A DNA stretch of 64,000 nucleotides, from the NCBI GenBank assembly GCA_002347725.1, contig DDXA01000004.1:620001-684000 (forward strand), given 5' to 3'. The DNA comes from Actinobacteria bacterium UBA2272. GTDB taxonomy: Bacteria > Actinomycetota > Coriobacteriia > Anaerosomatales > Anaerosomataceae. Each line of letters opens with the position of its first letter. The first letter of the stretch is position 1. A program made the translations under genes and the position numbers. The notes below the pieces were generated by a model. That model saw only the letters and a program-made list of their open reading frames with translations. It did no database searches and was not told where the DNA came from. Positions 33,680 to 42,096 of this stretch are shown here, piece by piece.

Positions 33680-36154
33680 CTATGGGGTTTCGATCACCTG
33701 CTTCACACGCGCGCGCACCGCAGGCGACAGCGCACCGGTGCCGCCGAAGTAGTGGACGTCGTCGATCGCCGTACGGTTTGCGCTGAGCACGCTCTCGGTC
33801 TCGGCGGACAGTGCCGCCGGCCTTGAGAGCATCAGCACCGTGTGGAAACGCCCCAGCGTCGCACCGGCGCTGAGCGCGTCGGGGAACGCCTCACCTGTTG
33901 CGATGCCGACACCGTCCCACGTGAGCTTGGCTTTCGCACAGCCGTAGGATGCGACCTCGGCGGCGGTCTCGTAGCGATTGTCTCCCGCGAGCCGGTCCAC
34001 GCGGTCGCTGCCGAACTCGCCGACAAGCGCAGCGTGCGTTACATCGGTCACGACCGACGTGCCTCCGAGGACGTTGACGAGCGAGACACCGTCGGCGTCC
34101 ATCGCCGCGATCGTTGCTGCGTCGCCCGCGCCGTTACTCACGAGGTAGATCGGCATCCCCGCTGCTGCTGCGATCGGCCCGGCGCCAAGCGCATCGGGGA
34201 AGTTCGCGCCCGTCGCCACGAAAGCGACGCCGTCGAACAGCGGTCCGAGCTCATCGATCGCCCGGTTGGCCACCTGGCGCGCGGTGTCATATCTGTCGAC
34301 TCCGTCGATTCGCTCGACCGTCGAGCCCGTGCCCATCGCAGCGATCAGCTGCGTCCGGACGGCGTCGGTCACGGCAGCCGTTCCTCCGAGGATGATCGCA
34401 TGGTTGGTGTCGAGCTCGTCGAGCACGTCGGCGACGCTCGCAGGGACGCTTGCGGTGTCGACCAGCAGCAGCGGCGCATCGAGCGCACCGGCAAGCGCGG
34501 ATCCGCCGAGCGCATCCGGAAAGTTGCGTCCCGTGGCGATGACCGCGGTCGGAGCGCCGGATGCGGCGAATCCGGCACGTGCGGCCTCGGCACCCGTCTC
34601 AAACCTGTCCGCGCCATGGATCGGGATGTAGTCGTGAACCGGCGTGACGCGAATGTTCACCGTGGCCGCCGTGGAGTCGGACGTATCGTCGGTGGCGATG
34701 TAGGTGAAGCTGTCGTACCCCTTGAAGTCGGGATCGGGCGTGTAGGTGAATGCGCCATTCGAGAACGCCGAGACGTCACCGTGCGCCGGATCCGACCAGT
34801 CCCAGAGTCGGACGTCATCGCCCTCGGAATCCCAGTCGTTCGCCAGCGGACCCGGCGCGTCCACCAGGAGCTGAATGTCCTCGGCCACCGTGTAGTAGGA
34901 ATCGTAGACGTACGCCCGTCCCACCTGATCGATCTCGGAGCTCGCACCGTACGCGCCGATGATGCACGACGTGCCACTGATCGCGACGTCCTTGCCGAAG
35001 TACGCGTCGGCCACCTCGTTGCTCGCCGAAACGGAGCCCACCTCGTTCAAGCCCGTTCCGTCGTAAGCGAACACGTACGCACGACCCGTGCTCGCCCCGG
35101 CCTGCGCGGTCTTCTGCGCACCGACCGCCGCGACATACCCGTCGATCGAGACCGCGCAACCGAACTCATCCTGGGCCGCGCCGTCTGACGGCAGGATCTT
35201 ATCGACCTGCGTCCATGTGGCACCGGCCCCACTGAACAGGTACGCCGCACCGGACCAGTTGCCGAGGTCATCGTCGGCTTTCGCACCGATGAGGGCGAGT
35301 TGACCATCAAGAGCAACCGAGCAGCCGAAGTAGTCGCTGGCGGCACCATCGCTCGCCGTGAGGTCCGTACGCATCTGCCAGTCGGTACCGGAACGCGTGT
35401 AGACGTACACCGCGCCCGCGTCTGACGCCACCCCGTCATCCTTCTCTACACCGACCAGCAGCGTATCGCCGTCGATATCGATCGACTCCCCGGTGTTGTA
35501 GGCCTCGGGGGTCGGCGCCGGGAGCACATCCTCCTGCACCCATGCGGAACCGCTGCCGCGGAACACGTACACGCCACCTTCATAGTTGTCGTAGCCATAG
35601 GAGCCGATGGCGATCGCTCCACCCGAGATCGCTACGTCGCACCCGAACTCGCCGTTGGACACCCGTGGGCTTGCGACCAGCTTGGCCGCGTGCGACCACA
35701 CCGTTCCAGCCCGCATGAACACGTGGACGGCGCCCTTGTTGACGCCACTGTCTTTGTCCCGGAACTCACCGACCACGATGGTGTCATCTTCGATCGCAAC
35801 CGAGCATCCGAAAGACTCGTACGCTCCCGGGTCGGAACTCACGAGTCGGGCGCTCCGCACCCACTCATGGTCGACACGCTCGTAGACGTACACCGCCCCC
35901 GCGTCGTTGTTGTCGTAGACGGCGCCGACAACGGCGGTATCCCCATCGATCGCAACCGACCACCCTAGCTGATCATGCTCGGCCAGCTCCTCGGGCGCCA
36001 GGATGGTTTCGGCGTTCATCGAAAGCGGATCATCGAGTACCGTCGGCGACGCGTTGCCCTGCACCGTGACGGCCCCGGCGTACGGGACGCCGACCAACAG
36101 CAACGCGAAAACCACCATCGAGACGAATGCGCGATAACGCACCGTGCCATTCAT
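33680..36154 (-). CDS. Cell-surface protein: FG-GAP-like repeats, Ig-like domain, three CWB2 repeats
   Basis: The 824-residue exported protein has a signal peptide (about 1-29). Seven beta-propeller blades of FG-GAP type follow (about 50-400), each with the pattern SVAIDGDTAVVGA...GAVYVYER...W. Next comes a bacterial Ig/cadherin-like domain (about 410-490), then three cell-wall-binding type 2 repeats (about 500-824) with motifs such as GADRFETGAEAAR and NFPDALGGSALAGALDAPLLLV. CWB2 anchors proteins non-covalently to wall polymers in Gram-positives. The propeller may bind ligands or metals. ATG 36154 follows GGGGAGGA. It is convergent with the multihaem cytochrome. Confidence 0.9.
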   Translation of the reverse strand: MNGTVRYRAFVSMVVFALLLVGVPYAGAVTVQGNASPTVLDDPLSMNAETILAPEELAEHDQLGWSVAIDGDTAVVGAVYDNNDAGAVYVYERVDHEWVRSARLVSSDPGAYESFGCSVAIEDDTIVVGEFRDKDSGVNKGAVHVFMRAGTVWSHAAKLVASPRVSNGEFGCDVAISGGAIAIGSYGYDNYEGGVYVFRGSGSAWVQEDVLPAPTPEAYNTGESIDIDGDTLLVGVEKDDGVASDAGAVYVYTRSGTDWQMRTDLTASDGAASDYFGCSVALDGQLALIGAKADDDLGNWSGAAYLFSGAGATWTQVDKILPSDGAAQDEFGCAVSIDGYVAAVGAQKTAQAGASTGRAYVFAYDGTGLNEVGSVSASNEVADAYFGKDVAISGTSCIIGAYGASSEIDQVGRAYVYDSYYTVAEDIQLLVDAPGPLANDWDSEGDDVRLWDWSDPAHGDVSAFSNGAFTYTPDPDFKGYDSFTYIATDDTSDSTAATVNIRVTPVHDYIPIHGADRFETGAEAARAGFAASGAPTAVIATGRNFPDALGGSALAGALDAPLLLVDTASVPASVADVLDELDTNHAIILGGTAAVTDAVRTQLIAAMGTGSTVERIDGVDRYDTARQVANRAIDELGPLFDGVAFVATGANFPDALGAGPIAAAAGMPIYLVSNGAGDAATIAAMDADGVSLVNVLGGTSVVTDVTHAALVGEFGSDRVDRLAGDNRYETAAEVASYGCAKAKLTWDGVGIATGEAFPDALSAGATLGRFHTVLMLSRPAALSAETESVLSANRTAIDDVHYFGGTGALSPAVRARVKQVIETP

Positions 36155-36274
36155 GGGTCCTCCCCTACGCGAACCAGCCCAATGCCGCGCGTCGCCTGGG
36201 GGCGCGCGGTGCGGGAGGAATGTACCCCTACAGGGTGCGCAGAAGCTGCCATTCACCGACAGGCGCGGCGCGAC

Positions 36275-38083
36275 TTACGCGCGGCGCGACTTCTTGCGAT
36301 CGTTCTCGGCAAGCAGCCGCTTGCGCAGCCTGATGCTCTTCGGCGTGACCTCGACGAGTTCGTCGTCCTCGATGTACTCGAGCGCCTCTTCGAGCGTGAA
36401 CGTGATCGGCGGGGCAAGCTGGATGCCTTTGTCGGCCGAGGCCGCGCGCATGTTTGTGAGCTGCTTGGCCTTGGCCACGTTGACCACGAGGTCGTTGTCC
36501 TTGGCATGCTCGCCGACGATCATGCCCTCGTAGCACATCTCGCCCGGGCCGATGAACATCTTGCCGCGCGTCTGCAGCGCATCGAGCGCGAAGGCCACGG
36601 CCTTGTCGGTGGACATGGCGATGAGCGAGCCGTTGATGCGCCCGCCGATGTCACCGCGATACGGGCCGTACTCGAAGAAGTGGTGGAACAACGTCGCCTC
36701 GCCGCGCGTGGCGTTGAGGATCCGGGTGCGCAGCCCCATCACGCCGCGAGACGCTATCTTGAACTCGAGGTGCACGTGCTCGTCGCGCTGGACCATGTCG
36801 GTCATCTCGCCGCCACGGCTGCCGAAGATCTCGATGACCTTGCCCGCGTACTCGGCCGGGACGTCAACGACCGCCTGCTCGATCGGCTCGAACTTCTTGC
36901 CGCCCTCGTGACGGATGATCACCTGCGGGCGGCCGACCTGGAACTCGTAGCCCTCCCGGCGCATCGTCTCCATGAGCACCGAGAGGTGGAGCACGCCGCG
37001 GCCGGCGACCTCCATCCCGGTCTTGTCCTCACTCTCGGTGATGCGCATCGAGATGTTGGACTCGGCCTCGCGGAGCAGCCGCTCCTTGATCTGCCTGCCG
37101 CCGACGATGGTGCCCTCCTGGCCGACGAGCGGGCTCGTGGAAGCCGCGAACACGACCGACATCGTCGGCTCTTCAACGTGGATGGGGTCGAGTTGCACCG
37201 GCTCGAGTCGGCAGGTGAACATGTCGCCGATGTCGGCATCGTCCACGCCCACCACCGCGACGATGTCGCCCGCGTGCGCCTGCGCAGCCTCGGCACGCCC
37301 CATGCCCTCGAAGGTGAAGAGCTGCTTGACGACCGCCTGATAGCGGCTGCCATCGTTCTTGATGACGAGGATCTTCTCGCCGTCGTGCAGGGTGCCCGAG
37401 AAGATGCGCCCGATGCCGATCCGGCCGACGTAGTCCGAGTGGTCGATGGTGCAGACCTGCATGGCCACCGGACCGTCGGGGTCCACGTCCGGACACGGCA
37501 CGTGCTCGACGATCGCGTCGAGCAGCGGCGACATGTCCATGTTGCCATCGTCGGGCTCGAGCCGGGCATAGCCGTTCACGGCACTTGTGTAGATGATCGG
37601 GAAGTCGAGCTGCGAGTCGTCCGCACCCAGGTCGACCATGAGGTCGAACACCTCGCCGATGACCTCGAGCGGACGGGCGCCGTCCCGGTCGATCTTGTTC
37701 ACGACCACAAGGGGCTTGAGGCCGTGCTCAAGCGCGTGCCGGAGCACGAAGCGCGTCTGGGGCATCGGGCCGTCGAAGGCGTCCACGATGAGCAGACACC
37801 CGTCGGCCATCTTGAGTACGCGCTCCACCTCGCCGCCGAAGTCCGCGTGGCCGGGCGTGTCGATGACGTTGATCTTCACGTCGCCCCAGCGGACCGAGAT
37901 GTTCTTGGCGAGGATAGTGATCCCGCGCTCACGCTCCTGATCGTTACTGTCGAGCACCTGGTCGACGACCGTCTGGTTGTCGCGGAAGACGTGCGTGGAC
38001 TGCAGCAGCCGATCCACGATCGTGGTCTTCCCGTGGTCGACGTGGGCGATGATCGCGATGTTGCGAATGTTGGCGGCTCGCAT
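36275..38083 (-). CDS. typA: BipA/TypA ribosome-associated GTPase
   Basis: A 602-residue translation-factor GTPase that binds 50S assembly intermediates or the ribosome under stress. G1 is HVDHGKTT (about 14-21), G2 RGITI, G3 DTPGHADFGGEVER, G4 NKIDR. EF-G-like domains III and V and the BipA-specific C-terminal domain follow (GRGVLHLSVLMETMRREGYEFQVGRPQVI; RGGEMTDM; GEATLFHHFFEYGPYRGDI). It ends in a basic tail. ATG 38083 is chosen because MRAANIRNIAIIAHVDHGKTT matches the family N-terminus. Confidence 0.97.
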   Translation of the reverse strand: MRAANIRNIAIIAHVDHGKTTIVDRLLQSTHVFRDNQTVVDQVLDSNDQERERGITILAKNISVRWGDVKINVIDTPGHADFGGEVERVLKMADGCLLIVDAFDGPMPQTRFVLRHALEHGLKPLVVVNKIDRDGARPLEVIGEVFDLMVDLGADDSQLDFPIIYTSAVNGYARLEPDDGNMDMSPLLDAIVEHVPCPDVDPDGPVAMQVCTIDHSDYVGRIGIGRIFSGTLHDGEKILVIKNDGSRYQAVVKQLFTFEGMGRAEAAQAHAGDIVAVVGVDDADIGDMFTCRLEPVQLDPIHVEEPTMSVVFAASTSPLVGQEGTIVGGRQIKERLLREAESNISMRITESEDKTGMEVAGRGVLHLSVLMETMRREGYEFQVGRPQVIIRHEGGKKFEPIEQAVVDVPAEYAGKVIEIFGSRGGEMTDMVQRDEHVHLEFKIASRGVMGLRTRILNATRGEATLFHHFFEYGPYRGDIGGRINGSLIAMSTDKAVAFALDALQTRGKMFIGPGEMCYEGMIVGEHAKDNDLVVNVAKAKQLTNMRAASADKGIQLAPPITFTLEEALEYIEDDELVEVTPKSIRLRKRLLAENDRKKSRRA

Positions 38084-38263
38084 GGGGACTCCAGATGCTC
38101 GGTCAGTGAAAGGGCGGTACAGGGTAGCACGCCGAGGGGGTAGAGCGCACGCGACGCACCCGCCGCAGGCACCGTCCAGCACAGCCGAGAACGCCAGCGT
38201 CAGATGAGGTCGGCACGGGTGAAGTATCACTCCGTGATGTCGTAGGAAACCACTTGACATGTC

Positions 38264-38282
38264 AGTTTCCATGATGGAAACT
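38264..38282 (+). promoter_or_regulatory. Operator palindrome AGTTTCCA-TGA-TGGAAACT upstream of tetR
   Basis: A perfect 8-3-8 inverted repeat follows directly after TTGACATGTCAG, which holds a -35-like TTGACA (38254-38259) and a TGACATGTCA palindrome (38255-38264). Further GGAAAC and GTTTCC half-sites flank it at 38245-38250 and 38296-38301. It is the probable autoregulatory site of the TetR protein starting at 38325. Confidence 0.65.
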
Positions 38283-38324
38283 ACAACCGTTACGAGTTTC
38301 CACCCGGCAAGAGGAGGTGCTTTC

Positions 38325-38864
38325 GTGAATACGACCAAGCGGGAGATCGCCGATGCATTCGCGCAACGCATCGCCGAGGTCGGCTACGACCGCACGAACC
38401 TCGATGACATCGCGCGCGAGCTTCACATCTCGAAGAAGACGATCTACGTCCACTTCGACAGCAAGCGCGACATCTACGCGGCTCTTGTCGCCGTCGAGGC
38501 TGCCCGCGAGAAGATGCGGCTGGCAGCCGCCGTGGCCACGCTGCCCACGTATGCCGCGCGAGTGGAGGCGCTCTTGAAGCTCGTGATCGACTCAGCCCGC
38601 GCACACATCAACGCAACCGGGCGTGAGGAGTGGCTGCGCGAGTACGAGATCGCCGCGGACGCGTTCCGCCAGGCCAACGGCGAGCTTCTGCGCGAGCTCA
38701 TTGAGGCGGGGATGGCGGCGGGCGAGTTCGCCCCGGGTGACACGGTCTTCGTGGAGCGCGCGATCGCCGCGATGCTGCTCGACTACCTCATCGGAGTGAA
38801 CGAAGACCCCTCGGTGGACCACGATGCAGAGCTGATCGAGCGCATCCTCAAGTTCTTACAGTAG
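38325..38864 (+). CDS. TetR/AcrR family transcriptional regulator
   Basis: A 179-residue regulator starting at GTG 38325, behind GAGGAGG. An N-terminal helix-turn-helix spans about residues 1-45 (TKREIADAFAQRIAEVGYDRTNLDDIARELHISKKTIYVHFDSKRDIYAALV). A helical ligand domain follows. The upstream region contains the palindrome with GTTTCC half-sites, and another inverted repeat of the same half-site precedes the small membrane-protein gene downstream. It probably controls itself and that gene. Confidence 0.92.
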   Translation: MNTTKREIADAFAQRIAEVGYDRTNLDDIARELHISKKTIYVHFDSKRDIYAALVAVEAAREKMRLAAAVATLPTYAARVEALLKLVIDSARAHINATGREEWLREYEIAADAFRQANGELLRELIEAGMAAGEFAPGDTVFVERAIAAMLLDYLIGVNEDPSVDHDAELIERILKFLQ

Positions 38865-38903
38865 GGCACACGGGCCGGCACCGGCCGATGGCCGCGAGCA
38901 CGG

Positions 38904-38920
38904 CCCTTTCTCAGGGCCAT
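38904..38920 (+). terminator. Small hairpin GGCCCT-TTCTC-AGGGCC
   Basis: A 6-bp stem and 5-base loop lie between tetR and the small membrane-protein gene. There is no T run, so it is at best a weak terminator or attenuator. Confidence 0.35.
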
Positions 38921-38930
38921 AGGAAACCGG

Positions 38931-38949
38931 AAACCGTTTGGGTTTCCAC
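38931..38949 (+). promoter_or_regulatory. Second GGAAACC/GGTTTCC inverted repeat (7-5-7)
   Basis: GGAAACC (38931-38937) and GGTTTCC (38943-38949) flank GTTTG, with an extra direct GGAAACC at 38924-38930. The half-site matches that of the tetR operator, although in the opposite orientation. It lies 20 bases before the ATG at 38970, suggesting TetR control of that gene. Confidence 0.55.
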
Positions 38950-38969
38950 AAACACGAAGGAGATACACG

Positions 38970-39281
38970 ATGAAGGGAATCGCGATCGCAGGACAGACGG
39001 CTGGCGAAGCGGCTTGGTCCATATCGGTGTTCGCCGTCTCGCTGGTGGCTACAGCGATGTTCGGCTACTACCTCGTCACCGACCCCGGCCACCTGAATGA
39101 GATCTGGGAGTGGACTCGCTCGCTCAACATCTGGGTGCAGGGCGTGATCTGGCTGTTGTTCCTGCCGTGGATGATCGCGCTGGCGATCTGGGCCCTGCCA
39201 TGGGCGCTGCCGATCCGGCTCGTGCTCGTCGTCGGCACGCTCGGCTTCACCACGTGGCTGCTGTTCCCCTGGAAGGCGTAG
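38970..39281 (+). CDS. Small three-helix membrane protein
   Basis: A 103-residue protein behind GAAGGAG, with three hydrophobic segments (about 17-36, 53-72 and 78-98) and Trp-rich borders. I recognise no family. It is predicted to be regulated by the upstream TetR, whose half-site repeats lie in front of it; this suggests a stress- or ligand-induced membrane protein. Confidence 0.75.
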   Translation: MKGIAIAGQTAGEAAWSISVFAVSLVATAMFGYYLVTDPGHLNEIWEWTRSLNIWVQGVIWLLFLPWMIALAIWALPWALPIRLVLVVGTLGFTTWLLFPWKA

Positions 39282-39388
39282 GGGCGGCGCTAACGATCCA
39301 GCTCGGCTGCGAGTGCCGCGGGGATGACGAACCGCGGCGCTTGCAGTTCGAGTACCAGCAGATGCCCGTCCCCGGTGAGATGAACGTC

Positions 39389-40000
39389 CTACTGCGCGGT
39401 ATAGCTGACGAGCGCGAGATTGTTGCCGGCCTTCGCGTTCACCCGCACCTGGACCGTCGTCCTGCAGTTGTAGGGCGTGGCCCTTACCGTGACGGATGCG
39501 ATGCCCGATCCGTTCGTGGTCGCGGATGCGCGCCCGTCGGGCTGCCGGTCAGGAAAGCCGCCATCGGTAGGGAACGGCATGTAGCTGCTCAGGAACACGA
39601 CCCCGACTCCGGAGAGCGGAGCACCATTCGGATCGATGACCTTCACGGACAGCGTGACCGATCCGCCCACAGAAGGGCTTGTCGGCGAGGCCGACGCGGT
39701 ACACCGGCCGAACGGGTATGCCTGGGCGCCGCCGGTAGCAGGGGTGCCCGACGACGCCGACGTCGGCTTCGCAGCTGTACCGCCGCTGCTCGTCTGGGGC
39801 ACCGTCACGATCGCGGTCGGCTTCCTCTCGGCGGCGATCACCGGCTCCACCGTGGCGGTCGTCTCGGAGAACCGGACCGTCGCCGTCGCCTCATCGGCGA
39901 GCAGGCTCGTGTAGCCGGGCAGCTCGGCCATAGCGCACCCCGCGGCAAGGCCCATGCCGAGCGCCGCGATCAGCGTGATCGATGCGCGAATCCCCACCAT
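39389..40000 (-). CDS. Predicted lipoprotein with C-terminal Ig-like (Big) domain
   Basis: The 203-residue protein has a lipoprotein signal with lipobox LAAGC (Cys22). A Thr/Ala/Ser-rich linker follows (about 35-95). The C-terminal Ig-like domain has the invasin/Big_1 pattern TSPSVGGSVTLSVKVIDPNGAPLSGVGVVFLSS...TNGSGIASVTVRA. It would be displayed on the outer face of the membrane. A pair of Cys (C101 region and C184 region) could form a disulfide. ATG 40000 follows GGAGGGGGCG. Confidence 0.75.
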   Translation of the reverse strand: MVGIRASITLIAALGMGLAAGCAMAELPGYTSLLADEATATVRFSETTATVEPVIAAERKPTAIVTVPQTSSGGTAAKPTSASSGTPATGGAQAYPFGRCTASASPTSPSVGGSVTLSVKVIDPNGAPLSGVGVVFLSSYMPFPTDGGFPDRQPDGRASATTNGSGIASVTVRATPYNCRTTVQVRVNAKAGNNLALVSYTAQ

Positions 40001-40167
40001 CGCCCCCTCCCAGTCTCCAAGCGCAGCGTATCACTGCACGCCCCCGTTTGGCTCGCCTCTTGCACGGTGCTACCCTGTTAGGGTTCGCTAAATCGCCTCG
40101 CCGGCACGGGGCCGCGCCCGTAGCCCGCACCGGCTGATGGAACCACACCTCCGAGGAGGCCCACCGC

Positions 40168-41355
40168 ATGGCACACGTCCGCTCGCTCTTCTTCGACGGC
40201 CCCCTGGCCGACGTCGAGAACAAGGCCCTCAAGGCCGCCCAACTCGGCAGGCCGAGCGACATCATCTGGAACATCACCAACCGCTGTAACCTGCTGTGCG
40301 ACCACTGCTACATGGCCGCCGACGGTCACGCGCTTCCCGACCAACTCTCCGACGAAGAGACGATCGACCTCGTGCGCCGCATGGGCGAAGCCGGCGTGCC
40401 GGTGGTCTTCCTCTCGGGCGGCGAGCCGATGATGCGCCCCAACTTCTGGGAGATCCTCGCCGAAGTCAACGCCCAGGGCGTGCGCCCCACGATCTCCACC
40501 AACTGCACGATGATCGACGAGGCCGCCGCCAAGCGTCTCAAGGAATACGGCGTGAGCTGGATCGCCACCTCCATGTACGGCCCGGCCGAGTTCCACGACG
40601 CGATGGTGGGAGTGCCCGGCACACACGCACGCGTGATCACGGCCATCAAGGCGCTTCGTGCCGAGGGCGTGGGCGTCGTGCTCAAGACGGCACTCTCTGT
40701 GGATACGTGGCCGTACATCTTCGACATCATCCAGATGGCCAAGGACCTCGACTGCGGCCTCATCTACATCTGCGACCTCATCACCGCCGGGCGCAGCGAA
40801 GGCGGTGATGACTCGCGTGTCACCGTTGAGCAGTGGCGCGAGCTCGCGGACTTCGTGGTCACCGACATGCTCGACCCCGAGGTGAAGCTCGAGTACGACA
40901 TCGGCGCGATCCCCTCGGTCATCCCGTACATCGCCGAGCGGTTCATCGAGCGCGGCGTTGACGTGAGCAAGGGCCTCGAGCGCCTCGAGATCATGAGCGC
41001 GTGCCCCGTCGGCAAGGGCCACATGAACATCAACTCGGAGGGTGGCATCATGCCCTGCCAGTTCGCGCAGGACTGGGTGGTGGGCAACATCCGTGAGATG
41101 AGCCTCGCCGAGGCCACGGCCGCGCTCTACGAGATCGACCTCGAAGAGTCCACAGGCATCTGCGCGCCGGAGAACTGCGAGTACTCGCGCATCTGCCGCG
41201 GCTGCCGCGCCAAGGCTTGGCAGCGCGATGGCGACTACATGGCCGAGGACCTCACGTGCATCCTGCACCCCGAGCGGGCTCGCACGATTCCGGTCGTACG
41301 CCCCGCGGGCCACTCGCCGAGTGCGCCGTGCGCCGTTCCCGGCGGCTGCGGGTAG
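40168..41355 (+). CDS. Radical SAM protein with SPASM domain
   Basis: A 395-residue radical SAM enzyme. The CxxxCxxC cluster motif is NRCNLLCDHCYM (about 39-48). The SAM site includes VFLSGGEPMM. A C-terminal SPASM region carries extra Cys for auxiliary clusters (SACPVGKGHMNINSEGGIMPCQFA; CAPENCEYSRICRGCRAKA; LTCIL). It resembles the AhbC/AhbD/NirJ/PqqE group, which modify tetrapyrroles or peptides. No precursor peptide or haem-d1 gene is seen nearby. A Cys-rich C-terminal tail (APCAVPGGCG) is unusual. Confidence 0.9.
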   Translation: MAHVRSLFFDGPLADVENKALKAAQLGRPSDIIWNITNRCNLLCDHCYMAADGHALPDQLSDEETIDLVRRMGEAGVPVVFLSGGEPMMRPNFWEILAEVNAQGVRPTISTNCTMIDEAAAKRLKEYGVSWIATSMYGPAEFHDAMVGVPGTHARVITAIKALRAEGVGVVLKTALSVDTWPYIFDIIQMAKDLDCGLIYICDLITAGRSEGGDDSRVTVEQWRELADFVVTDMLDPEVKLEYDIGAIPSVIPYIAERFIERGVDVSKGLERLEIMSACPVGKGHMNINSEGGIMPCQFAQDWVVGNIREMSLAEATAALYEIDLEESTGICAPENCEYSRICRGCRAKAWQRDGDYMAEDLTCILHPERARTIPVVRPAGHSPSAPCAVPGGCG

Positions 41356-41362
41356 GCCGCCG

Positions 41363-42022
41363 ATGAGCGTCCGCGCACTCGTCTTCGACTTCGACGGCCT
41401 CATCATCGCGAGCGAGACCAACGCCGTCCGCTCGTGGCAGGATCTCTACGCGCGCTTCGGCCACGAACTCCCCCTCGAGAAATGGGCGACGCTGATCGGC
41501 ACGTGGGACGCCGCATGGGATCCGGGCGCTGAGCTCGCCGAGCTCGCCGGCAACGGTCACGACTGGGAGGCGATCGAGCTTGAGCGCCGCGCGGCCGAAC
41601 TGGCGGGCGCGCACGAGCTTCCCGCCCTGCCCGGCGTGATCGACCGCCTCAACGACGCGGTCCGCCTCGGTCTGCCGCTCGCCATAGCGTCGAGCTCGGA
41701 CCGCGCGTGGGTTGTCGGACACCTGGAGCGGCTGGGCATCGCGGACCGTTTCTCGGCGATCATCACCCGCGACGACGTGACGCGCACCAAGCCGGACCCG
41801 GAGCTCTTCACGCGCGCGGTCGAGGCGCTCGGGGTTGCGCCGGAGCACGCGATCGCCATCGAGGACTCGCTCCACGGCGTGGTGGCCGCCAAGGCCGCTG
41901 GCATGCGGTGCGTGGCAGTGCCCAACCCGTTGCTGGCGCACGAGGACTACTCGGCGGCCGACATCTGCGTGCCCTCACTCGCCGCCTCGACACTCGAAGC
42001 GCTTCTCGCCCGGCTCGGCTGA
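41363..42022 (+). CDS. HAD family phosphatase (beta-phosphoglucomutase-like)
   Basis: A 219-residue HAD hydrolase of subclass IA. The nucleophile motif is FDFDGLIIASE (Asp9, Asp11), followed by the helical cap domain. Motif II is IASSSDRAW, motif III Lys in RTKPDPELF, and motif IV AIEDSLHGVVAAKAAGM. It dephosphorylates small sugar phosphates or nucleotides; the substrate is unknown. It starts 8 bases after the radical SAM gene and probably shares its transcript. Confidence 0.92.
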   Translation: MSVRALVFDFDGLIIASETNAVRSWQDLYARFGHELPLEKWATLIGTWDAAWDPGAELAELAGNGHDWEAIELERRAAELAGAHELPALPGVIDRLNDAVRLGLPLAIASSSDRAWVVGHLERLGIADRFSAIITRDDVTRTKPDPELFTRAVEALGVAPEHAIAIEDSLHGVVAAKAAGMRCVAVPNPLLAHEDYSAADICVPSLAASTLEALLARLG

Positions 42023-42040
42023 CACTCGTTCCGGCCGTGA

Positions 42041-42070
42041 AGAAGGGCCGCCCGCAGGGGCGGCCCTTCT
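42041..42070. terminator. Strong bidirectional terminator
   Basis: A perfect 13-bp stem (AGAAGGGCCGCCC with its complement) encloses the loop GCAG. T-rich sequence follows on one side. It lies between the convergent HAD gene and the CWB2 gene and probably ends both. Confidence 0.85.
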
Positions 42071-42096
42071 TCCGTTCCGGGTGAACCTGCGCCAGT

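Noticed and set aside
33257..33826. A 189-codon plus-strand frame in the gene-poor spacer
   Set aside because: Arg/Cys-rich composition, no ribosome binding site, and it runs antisense into the CWB2 gene end.
35975..38143. A 722-codon open frame on the plus strand
   Set aside because: It is antisense to typA and the end of the CWB2 gene; low-complexity HRDVE-rich composition shows it is a shadow.
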